Source: Scylla paramamosain (taxonomy: Eukaryota; Arthropoda; Malacostraca; Decapoda; Portunidae). From it: a stretch of 64,000 bases of DNA. Positions 14,602-32,160 of the stretch are shown here, in pieces (within the stretch, counting starts at the first letter, position 1; every line of letters starts with the position of its first letter). Below the pieces are notes generated by a model that saw only the letters and a list, made by a program, of their open reading frames with translations, was not told the origin of the DNA and searched no databases. Position numbers and translations under genes: made by a program. Location: assembly GCF_035594125.1 (NCBI RefSeq), contig NC_087167.1, forward strand, positions 1,931,001 to 1,995,000. Direction: 5' to 3'.

Positions 14602-15706
14602 TTACTTCCCGTTCTTGCCCCAACACGTAACCTAAGCCCTATCCACATCAACACAGCCTCCATCACCATCACAGCCTCAGTCATTGTCGTTTACCTTCCC
14701 ACTGTGGGGTTGCTTGGGTCAGTAATACAGTGCTCGTCTCCAAGACACGGCAGTTTCTTGGTGGGAGAGGTAACGCCTTCCTTTAACCTTTGTGGCCTAG
14801 TTTGTACAATTTATTATCCCCCCCACCACACAGTAACCCGCAGTATTGTCGCCACCTTCCTCATTGCAATGAAATATCATTCTTAAATAAGGAAATGTTC
14901 TATCATTCTTTATTACCTACTGCAGGAAGCCCCATGCCATTATCCCTCTCCCCGTCATTATCTCTGTCCCAGCCTCATCCAAGCACCACCGAACACCTGC
15001 CAGGCTTTCTCCACATAATCACCTGTCTCCCCCTCCACGCCCTCGCATCAGTGACTATACAACAGCCACACATTTCCCAAAAATATCTCCCAGTGACGTC
15101 ACACCCTCAGTAATCACCACTTTATCCCAACAACAAATATTTAACTCGTTTTGACGGTCCTTTACGTCTTTCTCTGTTTTTTTTTTCTCTCTTGCTTTTC
15201 CACATCTTTATTTTTCTCTTACTGTTTCTTTCCTTTCTCCCTTTTCTCGGTAACACTCACTGATTGTTACTTTTTTTTCTTTTCTCCTCTTTCTTCTTCC
15301 TGCTTCTTACTTCTTTTCTCTTTTCATTTACTAGTCCTTGGTTTTATTGTTTTACTTTGCAGTCTCTCTCTGTTGCTCTCCCTCTGACTTCCGTTATTTT
15401 TACAGACATATATTTTTGAGTCTAGCTTGGTGTTTTCTTCGCAACGACTTGTGTTGTGCAGGTTGGCAAGATTTCCAATACTGGGCTTTGATTTTTCTCG
15501 ATTCCCTGTCTTGTCTTGCCACTAAAGCAGCACTCTTTCAGCGGCGCCCACAAAACAACACTTAGATGGGGATTCGACTTGCGACTCCTTTGTTCCCCTA
15601 GGCACCTTTAACAGCACTGAATGCAACCACAATCTAAGTTTCGTTGGGATAAACGAGCGTGCACATTTACTGCACGAACACACACTGACACACTCACTCT
15701 CTTTCT
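14601..15706. other. Pyrimidine-rich unique sequence
   Basis: C/T-rich on +, especially 15150-15390, where frames are Phe/Ser/Leu-rich low complexity. No gene recognised. Confidence 0.5.
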
Positions 15707-16543
<837 letters not shown>

Positions 16544-16590
16544 TCCTCCTCCTCCTCCTCCTCCTCCTCCTCCTCCTCCTCCTCCTCCTC
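16544..16590. repeat. (CTC)n microsatellite
   Basis: About 15 triplet units. The poly-Leu translation is an artefact. Confidence 0.92.
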
Positions 16591-16785
16591 GTGCTCTACA
16601 TTCCCCTCTTCCTTTTCCCTCGCCCATTCAAGTTCTCAGTTCCCGCCGCGCCGCCCTTCCTTCCTGCCTGCCTCGCTTCGGCGACCCTCGGCCCAGCGGA
16701 GCCGCCACGAGAGATGACAACATCTGAAGGAGTGACATTCCGTAATTAAAGATGTCGCACTCACAATTAAAACGAAGTGATATAA

Positions 16786-17820
<1,035 letters not shown>

Positions 17821-19072
17821 TGCCCTTCCGTAATTATGGTAATGGAAAGTAAATGTGCTATAATTGTTTGATATGCACGTGTCGCAATTCGGCAGCGGCT
17901 TTACCTGCTTTATTTACTTGTTTGCAGGCGAGCACTTTTGTCCTCGTACTTTTCCAATGTTCAGTAATAGGAAACAAACAGCACGGATTGGCAGCGGTGA
18001 TACAATGAGAATATATCCACTGAAAACAAAGCAAGGTTAAGCCCTACTACATGCAATTCCGGCTTACAGGAAATCAGTATGTTTATCTGGTATCGTATAC
18101 TGATGCATGTCTTTAATGTTGTGATTACAAAATAACGCCTATTCCAATTCCGTTTTGGGATAAAGGAAATAAAGCTATCTATGAAGTAATATATTATGTT
18201 ATATTTTTCATTCGCGTATACCGGGAAAAACAAAAAGCCTGTGTACAGCACATATCCACATGCCTGTGTACATCCACTTATCATCTCTAAACCGTAGTTT
18301 TATCGATTCTAAAAACTCCCCATTGGCTCGGCAATAATTACCTATTCCATTCATCTACCAATCTATTCGAGATCCAAATTTCTAAAACTGTTTTTAAACC
18401 TGGCTTCATCAAAACTCAATGCGTAACTTCTACTCCTATTATATTTTCTCGGGAAGGCCAGACGATAAAGCTACATAAAGCAGTAGCAGCCTCCTTGAAT
18501 TACTTAATGAAATTCATCTGAATAAGTGTCACTATTACATCCTGGCCTACAACAAACATATACACAACAATATGAAAAAAAAAAGATGTTTATCTGCAAA
18601 ACCGAGGCTGAAATACCTGAAGATGAAAAAAATGTTCTCCCGCATCAGCGCCTTCCCTGCAGCGACATCGCCCGGTCAGCCAGCCATCGGACCAGCCTTC
18701 CTCCCCTCGCACTGTTACCCCCACCACATTCTTGTAAAGGGACCTGTCATCGCCGCAACCTCCGCCAACCTTTACCCCTCCCTTCTCAATCCCTCAGTCT
18801 GACAACGGCGTTCATCTATGATTTTTTTCTTCCGCCTTTTGTGCGCCTACTAAACTGTTCTCATTTTTTTCCCGTGACGCCTTGTCGATATTCATTATTC
18901 AATCATCACTAATCCCTTTCGCCTAGACGCACCTCCCAGTCCACCCTTCTGTCGCTGAAGGATGTTCATCAATGCGCGCCGCGGTGGGGGATTACTTGAG
19001 TCATGAGGATAACTGAGGACGGTGAGGGGCTAGTATTGGAAACACATAAAAAAAAGTTCCCCGTGTGGCGCC

Positions 19073-19074
<2 letters not shown>
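17821..19074. other. Unique sequence, no gene recognised
   Basis: About 1.25 kb, AT-rich to 18600, then C-rich to 18960. Two short + frames near 18526-18912 lack recognisable domains. Confidence 0.5.
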
Positions 19075-19123
<49 letters not shown>

Positions 19124-19148
19124 TTTTTTTCTTTCTCTCTCTCTCTCT
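19075..19148. repeat. (AC)n then short (CT)n
   Basis: (AC)n 19075-19121, T run 19122-19130, (CT)n 19135-19148. Confidence 0.9.
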
Positions 19149-19440
19149 TCCGGGTAGCTGGACTCCTTCCTACCATAATGAAATCTTGTGTTTCCCTACA
19201 AAGAGAACCAAAAGGGCCAACGCAATAAATTCCCGATGACAAGAAAAATCACTGTTGTTCCACTTCTTTTACACTTTTTGCTGCGTCGCCATTCGCTGTC
19301 CCTCTTGATGCCCGCCGGGAGACTTACTGAGAAAAAATCACCCCGTATAGGTACATTTTTCACAATCTACCTGGATATAGGGGAATGTATGGGAGACAAT
19401 GGATGTGTGGTGTGCGGAAATGACGACACTGGGACAAACA

Positions 19441-19442
<2 letters not shown>

Positions 19443-19484
<42 letters not shown>

Positions 19485-19528
19485 GAGTCTTCAAGAGGTA
19501 GCTATACAAACATATGCTCGCTTCAGTG

Positions 19529-19571
<43 letters not shown>

Positions 19572-19584
19572 TGTGTGTGTGTGT
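19443..19584. repeat. (CT)n and (GT)n arrays
   Basis: (CT)n 19443-19482 and (GT)n 19531-19584 (one AT interruption). Confidence 0.92.
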
Positions 19585-19664
19585 TATCAACGTTCTCCCC
19601 GGCATTTCTCGGAGGTAGATGTAACGCCTTTTTCTCAAATAATCCCAGCCATACCATCTCACTT

Positions 19665-19684
19665 GTGGCGCAGTGGATAGCATT
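19665..19684 (+). repeat. tRNA-Arg-like 5' fragment (SINE-head candidate)
   Basis: gtggcgcagtggatagcatt closely resembles the 5' third of arthropod/metazoan tRNA-Arg(TCT), including a good Pol III A box (TGGCGCAGTGG). No B box, anticodon arm or acceptor closure follows, so this is not a tRNA gene. Confidence 0.3.
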
Positions 19685-19818
19685 CTTTCTTTCACCCTAC
19701 TCTACAAATTTAATAACAAACACGAAGCGTAATACTTAAAAGACAACAAATTAAATACGACATGAAAGCAGTGTAAACATAGATATTAAAAAAGCCTTGA
19801 ATTTCTACCACTTCACAC

Positions 19819-19824
<6 letters not shown>

Positions 19825-19885
<61 letters not shown>
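19825..19885. repeat. (CA)n microsatellite
   Basis: About 30 units. Confidence 0.95.
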
Positions 19886-19889
<4 letters not shown>

Positions 19890-20169
19890 AACAACAAGTA
19901 GATATACACTCCCCGGCGTATTCCAGCGTCAAAATGTATTCTCGGCATCACTTCCAAGGCGGCGGCGGTACTTGAGGGATAAACTGAAGAGAGCTTCCCA
20001 TCTGCTCTCCATCACGCCTATCCTTCCTGTTTACGCCTACACTGGAGATATGCCTGCCCAACTAACTACTACTCCGCTGGATATTGCTGGGTATTGTTCC
20101 GCCTCACGCTACAATGCAAGCCGTCACTGATATCCCCTCCAACCGCTGACTATTTCATGGTATACACAA

Positions 20170-20170
20170 A

Positions 20171-20233
<63 letters not shown>

Positions 20234-20255
20234 CTCTCTCTCTCTCTCTCTCTCT
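20170..20255. repeat. Interrupted (CT)n microsatellite
   Basis: Two interruptions (TTCT near 20187 and CGT near 20228). Confidence 0.93.
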
Positions 20256-21175
20256 TCAATAAAACTCAACCCTCCCACAGACCGATATTTACACAGCGAC
20301 GGCACTTCAATGGAATGGTAAATAAAAACAACGCACAGGGCACCACCACCTCAACCTTTCTTTGTATTAATAATGGAGGTAGACCTCTTAACCTACCCTC
20401 CCCCGTTTGGTTATGTCATTACTTGAGTCTTTAAACACGGGTTTATGAATGAGCGTGACGTGTTTGTGTTTAGGGTGCTGGTGATGGTGGTGATGGGAGA
20501 AAGGAGATAGTGGAGGTGCAGCACTGTGGTGTTGACAACAGAGGAGGTCTCAGAAAGAGGAAGTAAGGGAGACCAGAGGCGTAAAGGGGAGCTGGAGTGG
20601 TGGTGGAGGGCGTCTCTGTGTGGTGGTGCTGCTGAAGGTCACAGATCAAACAGCCTTCCGGGAAATGTTGCATATAAGCACCTCAAAGTTTTGGGGCCTC
20701 GAGGTGCGGGACTACAGTTTAGACACGATCGTATATGTATTTTTTCTTACCCTCTAAAGAAAAATATTACATTCATTGTTTTTACTACATTTTCTCTTTC
20801 TTTCTTTCTCTAGTAATTGATATTTTACTTCAAATTGTCAGTACGTGGGTGAAGAAATAAGTGATATTGATTGATCAGTATCAAATTTTTTTTTTTTTTC
20901 ATTCAATTCATCTAACTCACTAGCAAAGACGCAACACATGCGCGCCACGTCACCTGAAATTCAAAACGTCAATATCAATACCACTGCTCTTAAGGCCTGT
21001 ACATAATTCGGCCATTGTGTTGTGGTTTTGTGTCGGAAAAGAAAGAGCATATTCGAGCAAGAGGATAAGTTTCAACAAAAAAAATTGGAAAATACTAGAA
21101 TATATATAAATACAAACAAAAGATAAACGACAAAGATGATAATAGTAACGACAGTGATTAATAATAACGACGATG
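20256..21175. other. Unique sequence
   Basis: GC-richer at 20450-20710, T run at 20887-20899. Frames show no recognised domain. Confidence 0.5.
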
Positions 21176-21263
21176 ACAACAACAACAAACAACAACAACA
21201 AGTACAACAACAATAACACCATCACCACCACCACCACTACCAACAACAACAGCAGCAGCATTA
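21176..21263. repeat. Compound (AAC)n/(ACC)n/(AGC)n
   Basis: Imperfect triplet array passing from AAC to ACC to AAC to AGC units. Confidence 0.88.
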
Positions 21264-21836
21264 ATGAGAGAGACGCCTTCCCTGATAGCAAGACAAGTGT
21301 CAGAGGTGAACACGTCCCGGCGCCCCCTGGAGGCATGCAGCTTGAAGTGGCGTAAGGGGCGCCCAGACACCCTCACCCCCCAAAACACCCGTTGAAAGGG
21401 CGCAGGTTGGAAATGGGGGAGCACCGTTGCCGAGCACCGAGCCGAGCACCGCTGAAAAAAGTAAATACAGGGTCGAGAAACGCTGCAGCACGCCAAGTCC
21501 CCCACGTACAGGAGTGAGTCTTGGGGAGCAATAGAGGTTGTTTGTTGGTTCTCTCCCAGGGTGAGTCAGTGGGCGTACACAGCGGCAGCTTAGGTAGGAG
21601 GCGTTGCAGGGGAAGGGTTGCAAGGATGTGCTCACTCTCGTGTCCCCCTGCTCTACCCTTCGGCTTGGTAGGGAAGATTATTAAAGTACATTTTCTCTCA
21701 TTCCTCCACAATAGCCTTCATGTTAATAGGCGTAATTGTTAACACTTATTTTCTCTCGCTCCCGTGCACTAACCCTCAACAACTAAGTGAGGATAACTAT
21801 GAACAATATTGTATTTTACCAGCAATAATTCATGAT
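21264..21836. other. GC-richer unique sequence
   Basis: Overlapping minus-strand frames at 21300-21711 have no domain I recognise. An acceptor-like tctctcccag followed one base later by GTGAGT lies at 21550-21566. Confidence 0.45.
21317..21332 (-). promoter_or_regulatory. CTCF-like motif
   Basis: The minus strand reads ctccagggggcgccggg, containing CCAGGGGGCGCC, close to the CTCF consensus. Same strand as the 9.7-kb match. Confidence 0.15.
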
Positions 21837-21866
21837 TTCTCCTTTCTCTCTCTCTCACAGGTAAGT
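21837..21866 (+). other. Recursive-splice (ratchet) site motif
   Basis: tctcctttctctctctctcacag is joined directly to gtaagt at 21860|21861. This is the zero-nucleotide-exon arrangement known from recursive splicing of long arthropod introns: polypyrimidine tract, CAG acceptor and an optimal donor, back to back. The tract derives partly from a short (CT)n, which raises the chance of coincidence. No splicing evidence is available here. Confidence 0.35.
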
Positions 21867-22254
21867 AGCAGAGTCCTGGTGGCGAGGTGCACTACCCAAC
21901 AAGTAATGGTAATGTACTGTTTACTTTCTGTATTGCGATGGCCACTTTCACCAGCATTCAGTTCGTGTCTGATGGACATTTCACAGCGAGACTCAGGCAC
22001 CCCACGCTTTCTTACACTGAAATTGGTCTCGTTACGAATTGCTTTCGCCCCTTGTATGTCATTTGGCTTCCTGTATATTGACTACGCATTAGTAATCAGC
22101 GTTCAGACCTTGTATACCTTACGTGTGAAGTTCGTTCTCGCCATGAACCATTAGCGCCTGGCACAACTCAGCTACGATTTGCAGAACACGCCCTCACGGA
22201 TAATTATACACACTGAAACATATTTTGATGCACCATGAAAATAAACATTCAATA
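21867..22254. other. Unique sequence after the ratchet motif
   Basis: Two overlapping + frames are open here without a recognised domain. Confidence 0.45.
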
Positions 22255-22325
22255 CTACAACAACTACTACTACTACTATTACTACCACCTCTACTAGTAC
22301 TACTGCTACTGCTGTTACTACTGAA

Positions 22326-22409
<84 letters not shown>
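22255..22409. repeat. Compound (ACT)n and (AAT)n
   Basis: Imperfect ACT/ACC triplets, then perfect (AAT)n at 22326-22409 (about 28 units). Confidence 0.93.
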
Positions 22410-22410
<1 letters not shown>

Positions 22411-22636
22411 GCAAAAATTAACCTTGCGAACATGAAAGCAACAGATGTACGTATGTATTGCTTATAATGGCTTTCCTCTTATGAAATAATGCTAGCAATT
22501 ATAATGTAATTACAAAGGATTACAAACACCGGCACACCTTCATGTCCTTTCCAGGCAGCTTACAGGACACTTACTACCGGCACACGAGACAGAACTTTAA
22601 GATAAGAAGCATAAAAAATGGATTATCACTAGTAGT

Positions 22637-22697
22637 TGTGGTGGTGGTGGTGGTGGTGGTGGTGGTGGTGGTGGTGGTGGAGGTTGTAGTAGTAGTG

Positions 22698-22733
<36 letters not shown>

Positions 22734-22820
22734 TCATTATTACTATTACCATTACAATTTTTTTATTTATTGCCATTATCATCGTTATTACGTATTGCCA
22801 CCACACCACCACCACCACCA
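22637..22820. repeat. Compound (GTG)n, (AGT)n ... (ACC)n
   Basis: (GTG)n 22637-22683, (AGT)n 22687-22733, and (ACC)n about 22799-22820. The GTG and ACC parts are complementary across about 115 bp. Confidence 0.92.
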
Positions 22821-23255
22821 TGGCCTTCAGTCATTATACACAAGATAATAACAAAAGAAAAAAAATATCCACGTATAATCGAACATACCATTAACACAAA
22901 AGATAGACCATGTACAATAATTACTTGAATGAGCTAAAAAAAAAAAAAAAAGAATAACAACAGGGCAGAACAGAAACCCTCTTAGCGTTCCTCTGAGGCT
23001 CAAACTTTTTCCCGTGAATTTCGACGCAGGAATTATTGCTCCCTCGCGCCAAGTGAAAGAAACGCGCGGGAAAGAATGCCGGAGTGAGGTTATGAATGTG
23101 GGATACTCAGGTACATCACTGGTCTTGCAGCAGAAAATAATTACTTTCGGTGTAAAACTTCCCAGCACGCTCGTTTTTCTTTGGCGTGTGTTCGTGGGGA
23201 TAGGCGGGTTTCTGCCTGTCTGTTTATCTGCCTGTCTATCTGTATTTATCTTTCC

Positions 23256-23256
<1 letters not shown>
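22821..23256. other. Unique spacer
   Basis: No gene recognised. Tetranucleotide-like tctgcctg at 23215-23240 leads into the CT array. Confidence 0.5.
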
Positions 23257-24542
<1,286 letters not shown>

Positions 24543-24599
24543 TTATCTTTCTATTTCACATCCCCCACACATAAACATTATATATATCTGACGACTTCA

Positions 24600-24725
<126 letters not shown>

Positions 24726-24844
24726 GCAACGTTACTCTCTCTTTCTCATACATCCGCCACCTAATCCTCTTCACTCGCTTCATTTTCTTTCCCTCCCATC
24801 GTCTTCTAAGATGTATAAATTATTCATCGACCGTCACCCACCTT

Positions 24845-26725
<1,881 letters not shown>

Positions 26726-26940
26726 AGGCATATAGACAAAAGGATAACGTAAATAAAGACAAAAGGGGAAAGACACAATCTGGAGGTTAACATCAATTAG
26801 GAGAATGAAGGAGTGTGAGAGGATTACGAGAGAGACTGCCGGGCGAAGGCTTGTAATCCCCCTGGTCACTGGAAATGTCCCACGCCCCTCCAGCTCACAA
26901 ATAACAAACATTCAGGGGAAACTGTTTCTGTCTATGGCTA

Positions 26941-27093
26941 GTGTTCTGAGACGCTTTGTTCTCTTATTAGGACTGTTTTCAAAGGTCACAGAATAGTCAG
27001 GTTTTAATGGGTGCTTTTCTCCAATGACTTTTGTAGCCTCCTCGTTAAAACATCACTAGAATCATGAAAAAGACACTTGGAAATCTCAGCACC
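26941..27093 (-). repeat. Interspersed repeat family A, copy 4
   Basis: The minus strand carries tttttcatgattctagtgat, ggagaaaagcaccc, and the box cctttgaaaacagtcctaat followed by agagaacaaagcg. Among the clearest copies. Confidence 0.75.
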
Positions 27094-27364
27094 TTCCGTT
27101 ACGTAGAGCCTATTCAAAATAACTGAGATAAGACAATGAAACACTTAAAAATACAGACATAATCATTAAGCATTGTACTTGATTTAAATACACAGGTAGA
27201 CACAATGCACAGTACGGTGGTTTTCCATATTACGATTCATTGATCCAACTACAGCGCGAGCCGGACCTACACGCGTTTTATTATTATTATTATTTATTTT
27301 TTTCCCGTATGGACCAATATTCTCTAATATTTCAGCGTCTTATCCCCGCTATTTATAACAGGCT

Positions 27365-27455
27365 GCGGGTTTTTAAAGGTGTTTTCACGGTTACCGAAAC
27401 AATTTAACAAGAATCCTTCATCTTGAACTTTAATGGGGAAAAAGATAACCCGGAA
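27365..27455 (+). repeat. Interspersed repeat family A, copy 5 (5' part)
   Basis: ggtgttttcacggttac and aatttaacaagaatcc match the 5' half of family A; the 3' box is absent. Head-to-head with copy 4 across 271 bp. Confidence 0.5.
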
Positions 27456-27836
27456 GACTTAAGTAATCATCTCTGTTCCTTATAAAAATATTTCTGATAA
27501 GAGGATAAAGTGTTTAAGATTACGGGTTTAAGTGTCATACAAACAGGAGTAACAGTTAATAATAAATATGCTTTTTTTTTTTTTATTAATAGTTGCAATC
27601 CTTGGCGAGCATCCCTATACCTAATAAAATACAAAAGTTTCCATGTGCTACGGGAAAGTATCCAATAATTCACAGACAGATTAATTATGGTAACAAAGTG
27701 CGTTGTATTTTTCATGTGTAATATTCTGATCGTTGGTAGCGATTAATTACTGGCAATATGTGTGTGCTACCGAAGGTTTATTGCTGTTTCCATTTATGTG
27801 AGTCAATACGCGCACGCACACACGCACGCACGCACG

Positions 27837-27837
<1 letters not shown>
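27456..27837. other. AT-rich unique sequence
   Basis: No gene recognised. T run at 27570-27584. Confidence 0.5.
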
Positions 27838-27893
<56 letters not shown>

Positions 27894-28071
27894 CGATATC
27901 TATGCATCTACCCAACTATTTACCTGCCTACCTACATATATATCTATCGATTCACCCATCTATCTTTATTTATCTATCATTTAATCTATCTATTAATTTA
28001 TCTACTAATTAATCTATTTTATTGATTTATCTATCTACTAATCTATTCACCTATCTATCTATTTAACAATC

Positions 28072-28118
<47 letters not shown>
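27838..28118. repeat. (AC)n - degenerate (TCTA)n - (GT)n
   Basis: (AC)n 27838-27892, degenerate TCTA/TTTA tetranucleotides 27893-28072, (GT)n 28074-28118. The outer arrays are complementary and enclose the tetranucleotide tract. Confidence 0.92.
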
Positions 28119-29168
<1,050 letters not shown>

Positions 29169-29173
<5 letters not shown>

Positions 29174-29869
29174 TCCAAGCTGTGACCTTCCTCTCCACAC
29201 TCCCTTTCAGCGCGACAAAGACTAGACGACCTCTCTTCCTTCTCCCTTCCCCTTCCACCTCCCCTCATCCTGCCATTCTTCCTCACGCCTATACTTTAGT
29301 ACTTGAAGTCCCCAGTGGCTGCAGGAGACAATACACTACCTTTTGTTTATTATTTGTATGACCTAGTTCTTTTTTTCTTTATTCCTTAAAGTCTGTCATT
29401 TTGAAAAGCTTCATTTACAATTACATTGAGCTCCACTTTTCATCATCAGAAATCCCCAGGAGATTTTAACCTACTTATAAACAAACAATGGGAAAGTATT
29501 TGGGTTTTTTCTTATTTACTCTTTCGTGGTTGTGTGAGAGGAGGTGGAGTGAGAAGGAGGGGAAGAGGAAATTAAATTAAACGAGAGTAATGAGAAGGAA
29601 AGGCACTGAAAAACACGGTAAATAGAAAGAGAAAAAAATAATAATACCGCGGTAATGTGATAGTTGCACGCATCCACTTATCTCCCTCTCCCCCTTCATT
29701 AGTGAATTGAATGATGCATTAAGATGATTGAAGCCACCAAGATTAATGGTTGGCTTCATTACGGGTGAAGCTTGATCGGCCCTCGTTTTATTACCGACCA
29801 ACCCAATTACCGAAAAAAAGGTCGATTGGCGGCGGTGCATTTCTCTTCCTTAAGCCTAATAACATGTCT
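29169..29869. other. Unique sequence with homeodomain-like sites
   Basis: 29640-29840 holds several ATTA/TAAT motifs and an imperfect stem gaagcca...tggcttc. Possible regulatory island (inference). No gene recognised. Confidence 0.4.
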
Positions 29870-29947
<78 letters not shown>

Positions 29948-30010
29948 GCAGTATACTGGTTTAGTCTTGTTTCCTGACGCCTACACGTTCCCAGCCGAAC
30001 CTTATTATAC

Positions 30011-30083
<73 letters not shown>
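29870..30083. repeat. (GT)n then (CT)n
   Basis: (GT)n 29870-29946 and (CT)n 30014-30083. Confidence 0.95.
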
Positions 30084-30087
<4 letters not shown>

Positions 30088-30298
30088 CCTACTACTACTC
30101 TCTACTACTTCACCCGAACCCTCCCACGCCTATGTCCTCAGCAACGCATCCCGCTCCCCCTCCTTCCTACGCCACTCTTCTATTGTCTCTGTCACGTACA
30201 TCTCCAATCTACGCGATGATATAGAGGCGACCAAATCTATCTTTATTTCTTCCACGTGTTTCTAGAATATAATAGAATACCGCGCTCACAGCATAAGC

Positions 30299-30425
<127 letters not shown>

Positions 30426-30573
30426 ACTTACACAACACCAAGCCTTTGCAAGTTTCAAAAGCATCATGTTTTTATATGTCCCTCTATTTTTTCTTATTTA
30501 TTTTTTTCCCGCCACTCTCCGTCTCTACCCGTCCCCTGCACTCTGTATATCCACCCACTACTGCTGCTGTCAG

Positions 30574-30700
30574 GCCCGGCAAAACACACACTTCCCTCCC
30601 ACATGTCGCTAATGGTGCGTCACACGAGCGGAGACGGGAGCTGGTGCAGTACTTCAGCCTCATCGCCATCCCTCCTCTCGGGACATTACGTTACTGCTGA
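30574..30700 (+). other. Candidate terminal exon, function unknown
   Basis: An acceptor-like ctgctgctgtcag ends at 30573. The frame entered at phase 1 stays open to TGA at 30698-30700. Codons for ASHERRRELVQYFSLIAI are nearly all G/C-ending, which looks more coding-like than its surroundings. No family recognised and no AATAAA close behind. Confidence 0.2.
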
Positions 30701-30976
30701 TGAAAAATACATAGACGGACAAACAGCGCCAGTGCGTTTACTCTTGGGAGGCTCAAAAAGGTAAACAAGTTAGGGCTTTCCTACTCTTGCCCCCGGCCCC
30801 CTACACCTTCATGTTTTCAACGTATTGCCGCGCCTCTTGATATTTGCTTGGTTCATTTTTAAGGTACGATCGAGACTGATATTCATAATTGATAGTATTC
30901 TTTTCTTTTCATATTTTTTTTTCATTTATCAGGGAAATGCGTACACTATTTTTTTTCCTTCAAGAGGGAGATATTC
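30701..30976. other. Unique spacer
   Basis: No gene recognised. A first partial copy of the ttcaagagggag motif (30959-30970) precedes family-B copy 2. Confidence 0.5.
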
Positions 30977-31163
30977 CTTCAAGAGGGAGGTTTCAAGACA
31001 CTTATCCTTCAATTTTTGACTACCGCTTTAGACCCTTTTATGGGACTGGCATTTCAGTGGGCATTTATTTTTTACTGTACTTTTGTTGCCCTTGGTCAGT
31101 GTCCCTCCTACGTAAAAAAGAAAAAAAATGCGTGAAGAAGCTGACTAAGGATACGTTAAAGGA
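30977..31163 (+). mobile_element. Interspersed repeat family B, copy 2
   Basis: Fuller copy of the element at 1340: ttcaagagggaggtttcaag, cttatcc, aatttttgactaccgcttt, then about 40 bp missing in copy 1 (gacccttttatgggactggc onward), cccttggtcagtgtccctcc-tac and an A-rich tail. tacgttaaagga at 31152-31163 is shared with the far side of the (TA)n beside copy 1. Confidence 0.7.
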
Positions 31164-31305
31164 GAAAACAATAAGCCTTTCCTATATAGTGTTGCCGCTC
31201 CCATCCCTCCAGCTAAACTAACTAAATAAATGGATAAATAAATAAACTGGTGAATGAATACAGTCAGACAGTTAACAGAATAAAAGAATAATAAAAAAAA
31301 AACGG

Positions 31306-31525
31306 CAAACATAAATACATACATACAAACATACATACATACATATATTAGGGACTTACCACATCGAAACAAGTGAGTTTTCGTCTTTCTGATCAAGTCA
31401 ATCAAGTCACCATCACCATCACCATCACCATCCCCGCTGCCAATGCCACCACCATCACTACCATCATTCCTACCACCACCACTACATCTCCACCACCAAC
31501 ACCACCACCACCACCACCACCCTCA
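31306..31525. repeat. (CATA)n and compound (CAC)n
   Basis: (CATA)n-like at 31306-31345 and imperfect CAC/ATC triplets at 31408-31525. Confidence 0.85.
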
Positions 31526-31822
31526 CAACTAATCCGACTGTTCAACAAAGAATCTATGCAATATTTTCCCTCGCGCTTTTGTTGGACGATAATTAATCCC
31601 GCGCTATTCCCTGTAATTTACGAGGCCGTCCCTCAGCGCGGCTTCTCCGGGGGCGTGAAGCTCTCAATCCATCCCTCAGCTGCCACTCCCACTACCGAAA
31701 AAGAGAAGGAAAAGAAAAAAACGCAGCCATCACTGCTTTTACTGTTTTTTTTTTTTCTTTTTTTATCCCATTCAGTAGGATAAGCTGTTTTGGATGTGAA
31801 GGGTATAGTATATTCTAGCATT
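31526..31822. other. Unique spacer with GC-rich core
   Basis: 31560-31680 includes a bicoid/Otx-like TAATCCC site (31591-31600 region). No gene recognised. Confidence 0.4.
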
Positions 31823-31918
31823 CTGTTAGTCCATCCATCCATTGCATCTGGTTCAGCCATAAAATACACTCTGTTAGTCCATCCATCCATTGCATCTGGT
31901 TCAGTCATAAACTACACT
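31823..31918. repeat. 48-bp tandem duplication, two copies
   Basis: 31823-31870 and 31871-31918 differ at only two positions. 48 is a multiple of 3, so frames on both strands stay open across the junction, but the surroundings are non-coding. Confidence 0.9.
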
Positions 31919-32160
31919 CACTATAACAACAACAACTACTACTACTGCAACTATTACCATTACCACCACCACTATCACCACCACAACAACATCACCGCCA
32001 CGCCACCGCCACCACCACCACCACCAGAACAACAGCAAGAACAATAAAACAACAACAATAAAGTGCCATTTCCTTTCAGCCACTAATAGTACCGAGAAGG
32101 ACCACACAAACAAGATTAATAATAACAAGAATAATAACAATCCTCCGCCACCACCAAAAA
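31919..32160. repeat. Imperfect (AAC)n/(ACC)n triplet region
   Basis: Mixed AAC, ACT and ACC triplets; A run at 32157-32171. Confidence 0.8.

Noticed and set aside
21550..21566. Acceptor followed by GTGAGT near 21560
   Set aside because: One extra G separates CAG from GTGAGT, so it is not a zero-length-exon junction, and the pyrimidine tract is G-interrupted.
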